Made by a program: the position numbers and the translations under genes. From assembly GCA_015680685.1 (NCBI GenBank), contig MNCI01001396.1, forward strand, positions 1 to 64,000: 64,000 bases of DNA, given 5' to 3'. Within the stretch, counting starts at the first letter, position 1; each line of letters starts with the position of its first letter. The DNA comes from Gnetum montanum (lineage: Eukaryota > Streptophyta > Gnetopsida > Gnetales > Gnetaceae). Below are positions 33,655 through 46,244 of the stretch, in pieces. Below the pieces are notes generated by a model that did no database searches, was not told the DNA's origin, and saw only the letters and a program-made list of their open reading frames with translations.

Positions 33655-36450
33655 TCATGTGGTTCCTGGCGGTGGTGGCTCCTCCATGGGTCTCTTCCCC
33701 TTATCTTGTGCTCTAGGCTTTGGAAATGGATGTCTTTGAATGAGCACTTGGAGCTTTTCTTCTTTGAATGGATCCTATGCCATCCATGCTGATGCTCCAA
33801 TGTTTGACAAAGTCAACACCTCCCATGGGTATGATAGTTATGGGAACATCTGATTGGCTTTGACATACCAAGCCATAAACAACCATCATTCCTCTTTATA
33901 GGCTCTGGCTTTGTCCTTGCATTCTTGGTAGTCCATGAGCCATCGATCCAAATCTACCGTGACATCTTTCTATCCTTGGTAGTTGATCTTGACCACCTCT
34001 AATTTAAAATTTGCTACTTCTAATCTTTGCAATGTCTTCTTGTGTTCAATAAATTTTGTTTCATATTTAGTGTAGGTGGTTGCTACCTGCTTCTCCAATT
34101 CTATTCTCAAGTGTCTTGTTATCAACATGGAGAAGTTGGCATACCACAGGTTTTCCAACTCTATGTACTCTATGAGATCTTGTATCTACAGGTCCCGACT
34201 TTGCAATTCTGCTTGGTGGATGAAGGCATAAGTATCCAATATGGCTTGCCAATTAGCATTTTGAGCACTAAGAGTGTTAATATGGGCTTTGGCCATATGG
34301 ATTTCTTTTTTAATCACCTATTTGTACATCCCTACTTGATCTCTGAAATGCTCCTTGAGCTTCTCATGTCGCTTGGCCTCATTTTGCCACACACTTATTT
34401 CAATTGCCATCTTTTGGTGGATCGTGTGTACCTCCTCCATTGAGAGGGCTCTGTTCTCTCTGGCCAAGCGATTCATATCTTGGTTGACCTTTATTAATTA
34501 TTCTTGAAATTGCTAAAAATTTTCCTTGAGAACATTCTTTTATTTTTCTACTATGATCAACTGGAGATTTTTAGTGACGAGGTATTTATTTTCTTTTTAT
34601 GAGGCCTTGAGTGCTTTGGCATGTGCATACATTTGAGCTTATTCCTTGGAAGCATCCTAATCAGCCTTCTCTTTTTCCTTTGCCACCTTTTTATTCTCTT
34701 CTAATAATTTAGTTAGCTACTCTATCCGAAAGGATTCTAGCTGGTTTGCAGGGATGAATTCGAACAAATCCTGCTGTGCAGCTTGTAGGGTGATGAGCTT
34801 TTCTGGGAGTTTTTTTAACTCCTCCTCTGCATGTTCAGCCCTGAACTCTACCATGATTAGCTTTTCTTTTGTAGAGATGAGGTCTAACTATGTTGCTATG
34901 ACATCTTGAGGGATGTCAAACAAGGACGTCATTACTTGTCCTGTTTGTAGGAACCAATCTAGAACATCCTCATGATCTATAGGAGTCATTGAGGGACTGA
35001 CCAATGTTTAAGCATCGCGTGCTCCTATAAAATCTACTAGTGGCACAACAAGGACATTAAATGATTCTTTGATGTGGTTTGTGACCACTTCTGCTACTCC
35101 TGTTGCATCTTGGTGTCGCATGACCACTACTGTGGTGCCTTCACTAGTTTCTAATTGCACTTGAAAAGATGTAGCATTTCTAGAGATCTGTTGTGACTAG
35201 TGTGATTCCCCTCCTTCTGTTTGAATGGACACCTCATCCCATGCGTAATCAATTGAGACTATGGATCATATGGCATCATCAATGACCCTGAAGAGATTTG
35301 CTTCATCACAGCTTCCCTAACTGATCGATTTAGCAATGGCCCTGAGATGGCTCATCAACGGTCAATAGTCCTACGATGGTGGTGGCAGTTGGTCTTGCTA
35401 GCCTGTAGGTTGTGTGCTAGGCCCCACTTCCTATTGTTGATTGGGCCTTGTGTCTAGAAGTTGGCTAGGCCCAACAGTTTTAGGTGCAGTGGGCCCTACC
35501 ATCTGTTCTTGCTCAGGCTTCGGTGTCTCATCAGCATTTTTTCTTAGGGTTGGTGGCTTCAGTAATTTAACAAATGAGGCATTTTGAGCCTTTCTAGAGA
35601 TGTCATTGGTGTACCCCAGAATTCCAGCACGTTGGCATAGCTTCCTAATTAGGCAGGGAAAAGGCAATGCGAACTTCCCTATCTTACATTCTTCAAACCG
35701 CCTTAAAATTTCTGTGAGATATAGATGAGGTAGGTTGGCATCAACCTTGGCCATCAAGATGGCACTTTCTCTAGCCACATAGGTGGAAATTCTATTCAAT
35801 CCTTTTGTTAAGAAAATGTGATATGTGCCAATTTTGAAGTAGATCCTCTCTTCAAGTGTGAGCTCTCCATATGCTTTATCCTCCTTACCATACATCCTTT
35901 TAACCATATCTTGCATGCATTTGCATTAGAGCAAGTGAATAGGAGCAACCTTGGGCCTTGTATTTAGAAGATTCAGCACTTTTGAAATGGCCTTGGCAGA
36001 GAAATCAATAGAAATCCCATCAATATCAATGGTGGTGCCTTCTTCCTTGTTGTGCCAAAATTGGTATGTCTCCCCCATGTACCAATCACCACTCCCAAAG
36101 AGAATAGGCCACAGTGGAGACCCTTTAAGTTGGTCTTTGACTACCTTAGGGGCAAATTTAGTGAAAGGTCCAAAATTGAGGTCCACAATCATAGCTACTG
36201 ACGTGGACCTTTCACGAATTTCTTGAACACATTTCGGAGACAGCGTGAGATGTTGTCCTTGTTGTTGTGCCCTAGTGTTTCCACCTTTGGGATGCCCTGA
36301 TTACGTAGTGACAAGAGGTTCCTGATGAATGCTGAATGATTGTGTCTCCTACTCTACATATTCTTTGAGAGGCACTTGGCCTTTTCCTCTCCCTGGCCAT
36401 TTGGATGCACCCTGAGAGGATCCTCCTTGTTGTCTTCTTTTAGGGATCAT
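33655..36450 (-). pseudogene. N2 ORF3: best-kept copy of the coiled-coil protein
   Basis: Starts MIPKRRQQGGSSQGASKWPG at 36450 and ends MEEPPPPGTT-stop at 33655-33657, about 930 codons. N-terminal domain at about 36230-35600: ETYQFWHNKEEGTTIDIDG, FKIGTYHIFLTKGLNRISTY and FPCLIRKLCQRAGI. This layout resembles the Pfam 'putative plant transposon protein' family (PF20167, from memory). A Pro/Gln-rich linker (about 35530-35400) is followed by a long coiled coil (about 34900-33850) rich in E, K, Q, A and L heptads. About 20 stops, few frameshifts. No transmembrane segment or signal peptide is visible. It lies where Athila elements carry their env-like ORF. Confidence 0.8.
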
Positions 36451-38437
36451 TTGCAATTACATGGGACTGATTATGAGTAAGGCTATTTACAAAATTAGAT
36501 TAATACCTTACTCCTTTCCCTTAATAGATTCATTTGTCACTTAGTGTGATTCAGAGTTAGAGATTTTCACGAAAATTTACCTAAAATTTTTGATATTGGG
36601 CCCAATTTTGATTAGGTGACTCCAAAGAAAATAATTTTCATGATCTGGTTGAAGAAATAAAATTAATTTGGCAAACGTTTTTAGCATTTTTAAGGTCACT
36701 TACCCTTGATAATATCCTTCGGGCAATGAAAAATTAAAAAAAAAACTATGTGCAACTTGAAGCATACCCTTCCCTAATGACTAAATTAAACACTCCGGGT
36801 TTAAGCAAGTTTGATCAGAACAAGAATCGGAGTGTTAATGAGTAAGTTATTGATGTTTAAATGATAGGTGCACAAGCTAGAAAATTCTTGGAAGAAAATT
36901 TTGACAACTCCCCTTGCATGAACAGTGAAAAATGATGTTGATGTGCATGGGGAGGTCCATATATATAGTTTTTATAGACGCGATATTGTGTACCCGCTAG
37001 CGCGGACTCAATATCATGTCAGACCTAATACTAGGTACTTGATATCATGTCCCTTCTGAAATAGGGTACTTGGAAAAATTGATAAATTTTAAAATTTCCA
37101 AGGCCAAAAATGAAGGATTTAAGGTTTATTTGAAAGATCTAGGATAACATTGAAGAGACCTGAAGGTACCAAAAGTGTAATGAAATGGAATTTTACAATG
37201 AAGTTCATGAATAGGATGAGGAAAAAGGACATGTAGTGGTGCATAGGAACGTTTGAATTAAAAAGATGATAAAGGAAAGGACAACTTTAGCAATGCAGTA
37301 CTCAAAAGGTATAAGATGATCTGATGATGTGCAAATTACAAAAGCTATGCAAGTGGGTCCTCCCCAAAGTAGGTTCCTACCTATCATGCCCTTATGTAAC
37401 CACACCTAAAAATGTTTGTAGGCACTAAAAGGGTTAAATGCAATCCACATCAGTTCCACAAAACACACACATGTAGATACCACTGTGATGAGGTATGAAT
37501 TCTATGCTACACAAGATACAAGTCAAAAATACATGAACAATGAGATGAGACGAATCGTAGAAGGGATTGCAAAGATGAAGACATGAGGTAACTGGCCTTG
37601 GGTATAATGAATCCTGAGTGTAGGGCGTGATTAATGTGTCATTAGCCCATTGCTCCAAGATCAAGACCAAGTCCATGCCTATGATCACTAACATCGCATT
37701 GTTTCATCCAATGATGGACAACCATAAGAGCACCATGACAACAAAGTGTGTGATCACTTAGCATTTTGTCCAAGGGAGGAGTGATTTGGAATTTCTTTGT
37801 GACACATTCTTCTTTGGTATTTTCTTTGATGTTTTCTTTTCTTTTCTTCTTTTCTTCTTCTAGCTGCTTTGGCACTTTGTCCTTTCCAACAGTGAATTGG
37901 AGAAGCCTCCAACCTTCAGGCATGGGTGCATTGTCTTTCTAGTGGGACCCCTAGAACAACATTGAGTTTGTTTATTGAGTGCCTTTATTACTCTTACTTC
38001 CATTTTTTGTTAGATCTACAAGGACCTTAGTACAACCAGGCTACATGATAACACCTACAGATGTCACCACAGAGAATCCACAAATCCCCTTGATGTCACA
38101 CCATAGCCATTCCCTCTTAGTCCATCATTTTTTACTCTAGGCATAATGAGCGTAAAATTACTTTAAGTTTTAATGATGACAAGAATATCATCGTACCCAA
38201 AGTAGAACCTCTTATTAATAAAATGGGTGGGTGGATGTTGTGGGCTTACTGTCCAAATAATTAGTCACCTAAGACTTGATAGCATAGGACAACACCTCAA
38301 CCAATAAGTCACATGACTATTTTATTCATCGATGAGATTACCCTAAAAAAGATAAAATAACAAATTGGAAATGAAAAACTAGAAAACAAAAAATTGTAAA
38401 ATCAAAGAAAAGGAAAAATATTTACTAATTCTGCTTG
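36451..38437 (-). other. N2 conserved spacer
   Basis: Matches the other spacers block by block: purine-rich plus strand at about 38350-38430, block TGGGTGGATG at 38225, one spacer motif at 37910-37950, block GTGGGTCCTCCCC at 37350, purine motif 36763-36787 (TTTAGTCATTAGGGAAGGG), candidate intron 36451-36703 (donor AAGG|GTAAG; acceptor TTGCAA, the AG mutated; 253 nt). A Lys/Glu-rich short frame (37923-37642) is probably chance. Confidence 0.72.
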
Positions 38438-40715
38438 TTAGAATGGAGGATGTCCCCCATAACTAAACTTTTGAGCATGGCTAGAATTAATAAATGGAAA
38501 ATGTGGATCCATGCATGTTGGAAATATTGGAGTCTGGTCATATCCAAACCACTGGGTGTCTTTTGATGTGGTGGCTAGAATGTACCTAACTTGGGGTTCA
38601 CACACTTGATTAAAGTTGGCATAGTGGGGAAAATTATAAGATGTGGTCATGTGATAAGGACTTGACCCACTATGACACTCGTGACTGTAAGATGGTATGA
38701 AAGGATCAATATTTCTCCCTATGTGGTTATATTCATTGGGCCCCATGGTTGTTGGAGTGTTGATTGGTGGCCTTGATAGTGCTAGACTTATGCTAAGTTG
38801 GTGGATGTAGTTGTTTTAGAACTGTGCTATCTCTTTCTACCATCATGCCTAAAGAAAGGATGCTTTCGAGGTTTTGTAGGACCTCCACTACTATTGACAG
38901 TAGCAACACAAGTAACATTCGTGGGTTGGTGCTATGGTGCAAAACCTTCTAGCACAAATGGTGGCGATGTAGAAGGAGGTGAATGATGAGAATATTGAGG
39001 GCGAGGAGAAGTGCAAGGAACATGAGGTGGTGATCTTGTTAGAGAGGACATGGGTTGATAGTACTCAGGAGAATGATAACGATGTGATGAAATAGAGGAT
39101 GTTGACATAGTTGGGGAAATAGGATGTTGAACATAATAAGTGCTTGGGTTCGGATGATATGAAGGGTGTGACCAGTTTGACAATGGCCTCCCCCACAACT
39201 AGGATTTTTTCCGCTGTGGTTGAACTTGGTATTTCTATACAAAATTTGAATGTAACATTCCTCCCCAATGCTCATGTAAATATGACAAGATTGGGCATTG
39301 GCCTTTGGGGTGATCGTACAAGCAAATGTTACATTGATACAGGTGATTTTTAGTTGAGCTCTTATCCTTATTTTTTTCAACCCTTCTTTCTGATTGTCAA
39401 GTGGTGTCCTACGTGTTTCTCGGTTTGGCATGGTTCCACCTCTAATAATGTTGGAATATTCTTCACATTTTTCATGTACCCATTCTGTCATCTTATTGAT
39501 CTTTGCCTTAATTTCTTCTAGTGATTGTAGTATTGGAAAAGACAATTCCACCTCCATGAGGTGAGTTGATTTCTCCTCTTCATGGACCTTTGCTATTTTG
39601 AGATTTTGGTCTTGTTGAGATCTTTCAATATTCTCCCATTTGGATATTTCTCCTTCTTCCTTTGCTACCCACTTAATAAGCTCTTGGAATTGGTGGGTTT
39701 GTAGTTCATATAGTTGACCTGGGGCATACATCCCTAGGGTCTCGCTTGTTTAATTACGGAGCCCATCCATGATGTGATACATTAGCCTCTTCTTAAAGAA
39801 CCCATGACTTGGGCATTTGTTTAATAATGAAAAATATCTTTCTAAGGCCATGTCCAAGGGTTTATGTTGCCCTTGTTCCCACTCTTGGATTTGTCTCGTC
39901 AAGGCTGACACTCTTGCACAGGTTTGATATCTTTCATTGAAGAGTTCTATCATTGTTAGCCAACGTCGATTTGATTTTGGTTTTAAAGACCTATACCATA
40001 CTTTTGCTTGACCAATGAGCATCATAGGAAAGAGATTAAGTCTTTGCCATCCATTATTAATGTTGTTCCATGCACAGGAATTGTAGAAGGCTTGTAAATG
40101 ATGTTGTGGATCTAAATCATAGCCTCTTGAAAACTTGGGAAAGTTATTTAAGTTAAGCCTGGGTAGACAGCTTTCCTTGCAATGCTTGTAGGATATTTGA
40201 ATAGCTTCTTGTATATGAATTAGACTCTTAGTGGCCAGCAAGGGTCCATCATCACTAAGTAGGTTATGAGTTGATGAGTTGGGATGATATTATCTTTGTT
40301 CATGTTGGCATTCCTGACTTTGCCCATAGGTTTGATTTTTATTTCTACACCAACCCCTTGAGAGATGGTCATCCATGTCACGATCTAACTTTGAAGGACT
40401 AGAGGAAGAGAAAGAACTAAAAGACTTGTCATGAATTTTGTAAGCCTCCCAGTCATCCCTAGAGAAATTCTTGTTAACTATTGAGAAGGCCCTAGGCCTT
40501 ATGGGCCCCCTCGTTCTATGGGATGTCCCATCCTTACTAAAGGTGTTTGGGTTGGATGACAAGAGTCCTTGAGTATTGTTGGGGTGTTCATAAACATATG
40601 AGATTCTTGCATAAGATTGAGTACTCCAAACTTCTTCGTTGTCATAAATTGTGTTGGTTCTCCAATGAATTACCTTGCTAGTTGTTGCGTTATCATAGTC
40701 TTGTGAGAGAGACAT
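38438..40715 (-). pseudogene. N2 gag
   Basis: From MSLSQDYDNATTSKVIHWRT at 40715 to YGGHPPF-stop at 38438. One frame is kept from 40715 to about 39370 with only two stops. Gag domain at about 40180-39750 (NLNNFPKFSRGYDLDPQHHL, KVWYRSLKPKS, ELFNERYQT). A charged helix follows (about 39700-39400), then the knuckle CNICLYDHPKGQCPI (about 39330-39285), reached only after a one-base shift in an A7 run near 39373-39379 (sense). The C-terminal region is His/Pro/Ser/Tyr-rich. The final GG-x-PPF tail stands at the place where Pol ends in A-type elements. Confidence 0.85.
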
Positions 40716-40828
40716 TGTTGTGAATTATGTGTGACTTATTTGTAATTAGTTTCTTTCTAAAAGATATATCATCAAGGCTTCATTACAGCGATCTTGGATG
40801 ATGTAAATAATCTAAATAACTAACACTG

Positions 40829-40846
40829 TCCCTAGCAATGGCACCA
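40829..40846 (-). other. N2 primer binding site (tRNA-Asp type)
   Basis: Sense strand TGGTGCCATTGCTAGGGA, one base from the LTR. 14 of 18 positions match TGGCGCCGTTGCCGGGGA, and all four differences are C-to-T or G-to-A at CpG sites. Confidence 0.8.
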
Positions 40847-40847
40847 A

Positions 40848-41682
40848 TGATGAGTGGCTAGGTACCCCTACACTCAACCATACGAATACGAGCGTGCGCA
40901 CATGATCCGGTCAAACTTTGCAGACGGACTAGTTGTTGTATGTAGATAGTTACACGTTGATTGCAGTTCACTATCTTCCCACCTGGACTAGTATTTTCTT
41001 TGTCACATATGGTTTAGTCCAAAGTGAGGTGAATGACGATGGGGAACAGTCTTAATTAAGCTAATGGACAATGGAAAATGAAATCTATGCTAACCCTAAG
41101 TGCGATGAGCATCAATCTTTAATCATTTGTATGCATCTTGAACCTTGTGTACTACTTCTATGATTACCAAGCAAACATTACTTAAGCACTCCTAGATACG
41201 CTACTGGGTTACCAAGTAGTTACACTTAAATGTTCGTGATTAAGTCATACTCATTCCACGTTAATTAATAGGAAGTGTAAATGACAATGAAGGAAATATG
41301 AAGTAAAAGGACAATGATAAATAATTAACAATTAAAGTAATTAAAAGCTAAGTGAATGCTACAATGATGGAGTAATCTCGATCTTTATTGCTAATCGTGT
41401 GCATGTCCAAGTACGTCACACTCGAACAAAGGTTTTGTACAATTACAATCATCACATTGCAGGCATGCATTAGGGAAAGAACTGAAACTAACTGAAAACT
41501 AACAAAAAGACTCTACCCTAAGACTTACCAACTACTCCCCCTTCCTGTGTGCCTAAATGTTGTATTCATAGGCCTACACAGGAATCACAATATTGTGTAT
41601 TCGATATCATTATCTAGGCTACGATATCATGTACCCAATATTGAGGATCCGATACCGGGGCTTGGAAAACCACGATTGATTA
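40848..41682 (-). mobile_element. N2 5' LTR
   Basis: 835 bp, TGATGAGTGGCTAGG to CGATTGATTA on the plus strand, followed by the GTAGA duplication. It resembles 32603-33468 throughout, apart from a deletion of about 30 bp after GAGGTGAATGA. Confidence 0.9.
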
Positions 41683-41687
41683 GTAGA

Positions 41688-42900
41688 TGTGTGGATCAAT
41701 CCCAGTGATCTTGTCATAAAACCATGAAAATGTAGCTGGTCATTTATTTAGTAATTCCAATAATTTTTTCTTTTGTTCTTTGTCAAGAGCCATTTATAAT
41801 TACCAAGTTCTTATTGTTTAGAAAGATATATTCAAGCATATTTGGTAGGTTTTTCAGTTTTAAGAATTCTAGTTCATATATTTTTTGTATCTCTAGCTAT
41901 TCCCATTCAATATCTTCCTCCTAATGTGAGTTCATGTAAGGAGGTTGTCTTTTCAGCTATTCTAACATATCAATTTCATCAACATAGGCACTTGTGATTT
42001 TTCTTTTTAATTCCATGCACATATTGAATTCAGTTTCGTATTTAGTTATCAGCCATTGGATGCGTTCTTGTTGAGTGGCTATTGCATATAGGTACTTTTG
42101 TAAACACATGTCTTCTATACATCCATTACATGCTGTGATGGAATTATCTTTTATGGTCTAAATTTTCTACACACAACTACACCCATTATTGTTGTATGCA
42201 ATACATCAAACACTACATCTCTAAATGATACTAGGTTCATCTTCCTTGGATATTTCCAAGAACAAGTCTCTGATCCCAAGCTTAGTGTCTATAGTGCTAA
42301 GTCATGCTCTTTCCATAATTATGGGGAATTATACTTTGTTCTTTTCTACATGGATGACTAAAAAGTTGGCATGATAGGACTAGCGAGTAATAGTAGTAAT
42401 GACATCTTCTGCTTGTCCAAGTGGAATAGCAATGGATTGGTTTGCAAGCTCTAATTAGATGTTCCTCTTCTTAAGTGGGGGTAGGTTTGAGGACTTGTAC
42501 ATGTCTTGTAAAATAAGGTTTACTCCTAATTGAGAATCTAAGAGAGACTTGCATGGTTTATGTCCTCCTATTTGAAGGTAAACTAAGGGACTACCAGGAT
42601 ATGTTCTCTTCTTGAAAAGTGCTCCCTTTTTAATCTAAGATGTAATTATTTATGTGAGCATGATAGTGGTGACTTTCTTGTTTGTAGGTATTAGAAGCAT
42701 AATGTTCTTTAAAGGAGTGGCTATGGATGAGGTAGAGTTAGGTGAAGTACCTATCTTTTGAACCTTTTTGGGCTTGTCCTAAAAGAAGGACATTTCTTTG
42801 CTCTTGGTTCATTTGTGACTACATCGTCTTGTGTAGTTACTACCTTGGTAGCACTCTTCTATTACAGTTGTGTAGGTAGCTCTCCTTGCATAAATAGTGA
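41688..42900 (-). pseudogene. A2 pol: protease and protease-RT linker
   Basis: Minus-sense text continues directly from the N2 insertion site. The protease motif is at about 42560-42500: KPCKSLLDSQLGVNLI, with Gln where the catalytic Gly should be (42530-42538). The linker down to 41690 lines up with 58290-59000 of A3. Stops are frequent. Confidence 0.7.
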
Positions 42901-45239
42901 TGGTATTGATGGTAAGGAGTTAGGAGCTTGAAGTGAGAAACCAGCTATTGGTTGAGGCATGTAAGACTTTTGATCCATCTACAAAGTAGTGGGTTAATAA
43001 TATTCTGATGGATAGTAGTGAGAGGAAGCATAGACTAAAGTATTCCTTGGAGAGATTGGACGTTGAACATCGTATCCATAGGAATTAGGTTGCCTATATG
43101 GATATTGCTACCTTGGTGGTGGCATTTCCCACACTTGTGGTTATTGCCACTACTATTGGTACTATTCATGCAGGTGAGAATATGCACCACTTGGATAGTA
43201 CATTTGTTGATAGGGTTTTTTGAAGTTACCTTGTGGATAAGGTATTTATATGGGCATATGTTTCTTGACAAATTTTGGATTTAGTTCATATGCTCCAAAC
43301 TCCTGTAAGTGGGCCATAATAGGGCAACATCCCTTAGGATGTTCATACTGGCACACTTTACATCCTTCATTATCTTTTGAACTAGAGTTTGTGATTTTCT
43401 CTACTGTAGCAACCTTTCCTTTATTTTAGTAGTGTTCTTGTCCATTGTCTCTTCTTTTCTTCTTATATTTACATTGATGTATGGCTTGTTTAGTCTTCTC
43501 TTCTACTGTCTTTAATGTTGTAGCAAATTTTTTAGCTACAGAATCCCACATTTTTCTACCTTAGCTATAATATCATTAACTAACTTTGAAATAGGTAGAG
43601 TCTTCCATTGGATTGTATCTTCTAAAGTTTCCTCTTCTTGCAATTCACATATTCTTACATCCTTTTTTTTTATGGTGGGATCTCTATTGTATTCTTTGGT
43701 TGATTCTATTTTTCTTAACTCTCCTTATTTTTCCACTTGGTCAATGAGTCCTTGAATATGATGAGATGTCCCTTAGATACCTTGCCTTGGGCATATACCC
43801 CAAATGTTTTTCTTGTTTTGTTTCATAGCCCATCGACAATGTGTCGTAGTTTCTCCCTTTGAGAAAATCCGTGGCTTGGGCACCTATGTAACAAGGAATA
43901 GTATCTATCCATTATCACATCAAGAGACTCATGTAACCATTGCTTCCATCCTTGAATTGAATTTTCCAAATTAGATACTCAAGAATAAGTTTAATATTTA
44001 TCATTGAAGAGCTCTAGCGTGGTACTTCATCTTCAAATAAATTTCGGTTCTAAGGATCTGTACTAGTTCTTTGCTTTTTGTATGAGTATTCTTGAAAACA
44101 ACTTTAGTTTCTAATAATTTTTTTCAATTTTTTGCAAGACACAGGCATCATAGAAGGCTTGAAGATGATGCTGTAGAAGGCTTGAAGATGATGCTATGGA
44201 TCTACATTATATCCACCTTCAAATTTGGGAATATTATTCATGTCCATTTGCCTGATGCGATTGTACCTTATGTGCTTGGTAGGAATATACATTGCTTCTC
44301 TAATGTTAATCATGTTGTGAGTAGCCAATAGGGGTTCTTCATGATCTTCAAGTTTATGAGCTTTGTTGTAGTGGTGACCCCTTTGATGCTCATAATGCTC
44401 TATCTCTTCATATTTGTTCCTTTCTCCTCTTTTCTTATAATTATCCTCTTCTTCATTAGGATGTCTTCTTTGATGCTTATGTCTTTTAGGATTCCTTTGT
44501 CTTTTCCTATCATGATCCATCATTATTTTTCTCTCTTATCATACTTTTAAGAGGATTGTGAGGAGGAAGAGGAAGAAGTTGGAGAATGGCGCCAACTAGT
44601 TCTCCTTCTATGACTCCTTGATTCATTCCTTTTTGATTCAGTGGAGATGCTACTAGGCATTAAGTTCCTCCTTAATGTGGAGTCTTCCTTATCTCCTCTA
44701 GGTGTTTTCACAAGACACCTAAATGTAACTATATTTTGACAAGATCTTTGATATGGAAGACTAGCTTTTAAGATTGAGATCCATGTGTTAATAGAATTTT
44801 TTTGTATGGAACATAACATCGTCTCTTTTCTCTAAGATAACCATTTGTGGTACTTTATTTCCTTTGTCAAGCTCATGTCTTGTCTTCATAGTAGCATCCT
44901 TTCGTACCTAAGCTTTTGTTGGTTGGTATGGTCTAGTCATGTGCTTTATGATATGGTATCCTTCTTGTATGTGGCTAAGGTTTAACCTTATGAGGATTTC
45001 TTGCAGCATGGATGGTGCAAAATGTTATGGAGCAAAACAGTATTACCCTGTAAATCTCTTCACCTTAGTTGTTCATCCTGGTGAAAGAAAAAGGTGAAAT
45101 TAGGATAATATGGATCAATGTGAGTGTAATAAATTCTAGTTTGCATGGGTGCACTCTAGTCTTCTTCAGTATATTCCTTATCATGGCTCTTATTAAATTC
45201 ATTAACAAGTGGTGACTTCTCCTTGTTTGTAGAAGCCAT
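42901..45239 (-). pseudogene. A2 gag
   Basis: Starts MASTNKEKSPLVNEFNKSHD at 45239. It has a Ser/Arg-rich segment (about 44720-44550), a His/Arg/Glu-rich segment (44523-44330), and the Gag domain from MDMNNIPKFEGGYNVDP (about 44250) to about 43800, broken at its start by a 23-bp tandem duplication. The knuckle CKVCQYEHPKGCCPI (about 43365-43320) has the shortened C-x2-C-x3-H-x4-C spacing. A Tyr/Gln/Pro-rich tail follows. Confidence 0.82.
44151..44196. repeat. 23-bp tandem duplication in A2 gag
   Basis: TAGAAGGCTTGAAGATGATGCTG is present at 44151-44173 and repeated with one or two changes at 44174-44196. A3 has one copy at the matching place (about 60709). 23 bp is not a multiple of three, so it shifts the frame. 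Confidence 0.85.
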
Positions 45240-45360
45240 ATTAGAGGTTTAATACCTTAAGTGTGTACTTTGGAAAAATTTATTCAAGTGTAAAGAATTG
45301 CTTGATGATTCTTAACATAATGAACTTTGTAAAATCAACTACTTAGTGAACATTGACACA

Positions 45361-45378
45361 TGCCTAGCAACAACACCA
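45361..45378 (-). other. A2 primer binding site (tRNA-Asp type)
   Basis: Sense strand TGGTGTTGTTGCTAGGCA, one base from the LTR. 12 of 18 positions match TGGCGCCGTTGCCGGGGA; five of six differences are transitions. Confidence 0.65.
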
Positions 45379-45379
45379 A

Positions 45380-46239
45380 TGATGAGCAATTGGATATTCC
45401 AACACTCTATCATACAAGTCATGAGTGTACATGTGTAACCTAATTGTAAGTCGTGGATGGCCAATGTAGATTCACAAGTAGTTGAGGTTCAGTTCATGAT
45501 CATTCTCTTCTCACTTTGAGTTAGTAAAGTTCAAGTTGTGTGATTTAACTCTTGGTGAGGCATATGATATATTGATTTTGTTGACTCATACTAAGGCTAA
45601 GTGTAAACTTAAATAAAATAAAGTAATAGAATCTAAGTCTAAGTGTGATGCAATTAAAGAAACTATTCTAGCTTATAGGAAATCAATATCTATTCCTGGT
45701 TTACTGTTCATGTCTTAGGCTTATGTAACCATTACTAGGGTTACTAAGTGTTATGCTATTGGGCAAACCAAGTAATATCACTACTAGGATTACCAAACAA
45801 TTATACTTATATGTCCGAAACTAGTCATACTTATACTATCGTACTAAGGAACAATAAAAAAATAAAGTACTTAAAAGAAATTATAAATGATTTAATCACA
45901 GTGAACATATTAAATGGTGAAAATTAACAAACTAAGAAAATGAACTAAGTAAAAGTAAAGTCACTTAAGTAGAATGTTGCAATGGTGGAAAAAAATCTTG
46001 ATCTTTATTTCCGGCCATGAACTATGTCTAAGAATAATTCACTCAAATAAAGATTCCATACAATTTCTTAACACCACAATGTAGGCATTCACTATATCAC
46101 TAAGTGTTGAACCAAAGTTCTTCATGTGATGCGATGGTGGGTTGATATTTATAGTAGAGACTAGGACCCACTACATTGTATCTACAATAACGTAAGTAAA
46201 GATATGATATTGCATCATCTACATAAATTTATTTGATCA
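45380..46239 (-). mobile_element. A2 5' LTR
   Basis: 860 bp, TGATGAGCAATTGGATATTCC to TTTGATCA on the plus strand, then duplication ATGTG. It pairs with 24628-25531. Reversed TATA (TTGATATTTATAG, about 46143) and reversed polyadenylation signal (about 46000). Confidence 0.9.
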
Positions 46240-46244
46240 ATGTG

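Larger units (their letters stand above)
32603..41682 (-). mobile_element. N2: pol-less, non-autonomous LTR retrotransposon (gag + ORF3)
   Basis: Inserted in A2 pol just upstream of RT, with duplications GTAGA at 32598-32602 and 41683-41687. Length 9.08 kb: LTRs 32603-33468 and 40848-41682, internal part 7.4 kb. It holds gag (40715-38438), a spacer and ORF3 (36450-33655) but no pol. It is the best preserved internal copy in the window. The outer LTR dinucleotide in the sense strand is TA where TG is expected, in both LTRs. Confidence 0.92.
24628..46239 (-). mobile_element. A2: Ty3/gypsy (Athila/Tat-like) LTR retrotransposon, interrupted by N2
   Basis: LTRs at 24628-25531 and 45380-46239, both starting TGATGAGC on the plus strand and ending in ATCA. 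Duplication ATGTG lies at 24623-24627 and 46240-46244. Without N2 it is about 12.5 kb. Gene order on the minus strand: primer site, gag, protease, RT (mostly deleted and rearranged), integrase, spacer, ORF3. Its LTRs are closer to those of A3 than to A1, N1 or N2. Confidence 0.92.

Noticed and set aside
34027-34443. A 138-codon plus-strand frame in N2
   Set aside because: It is the antisense of the ORF3 coiled coil. Such regions give long antisense frames because Glu/Lys codons read as Phe/Leu on the other strand. The same holds for 5484-5768 and 7476-8009.
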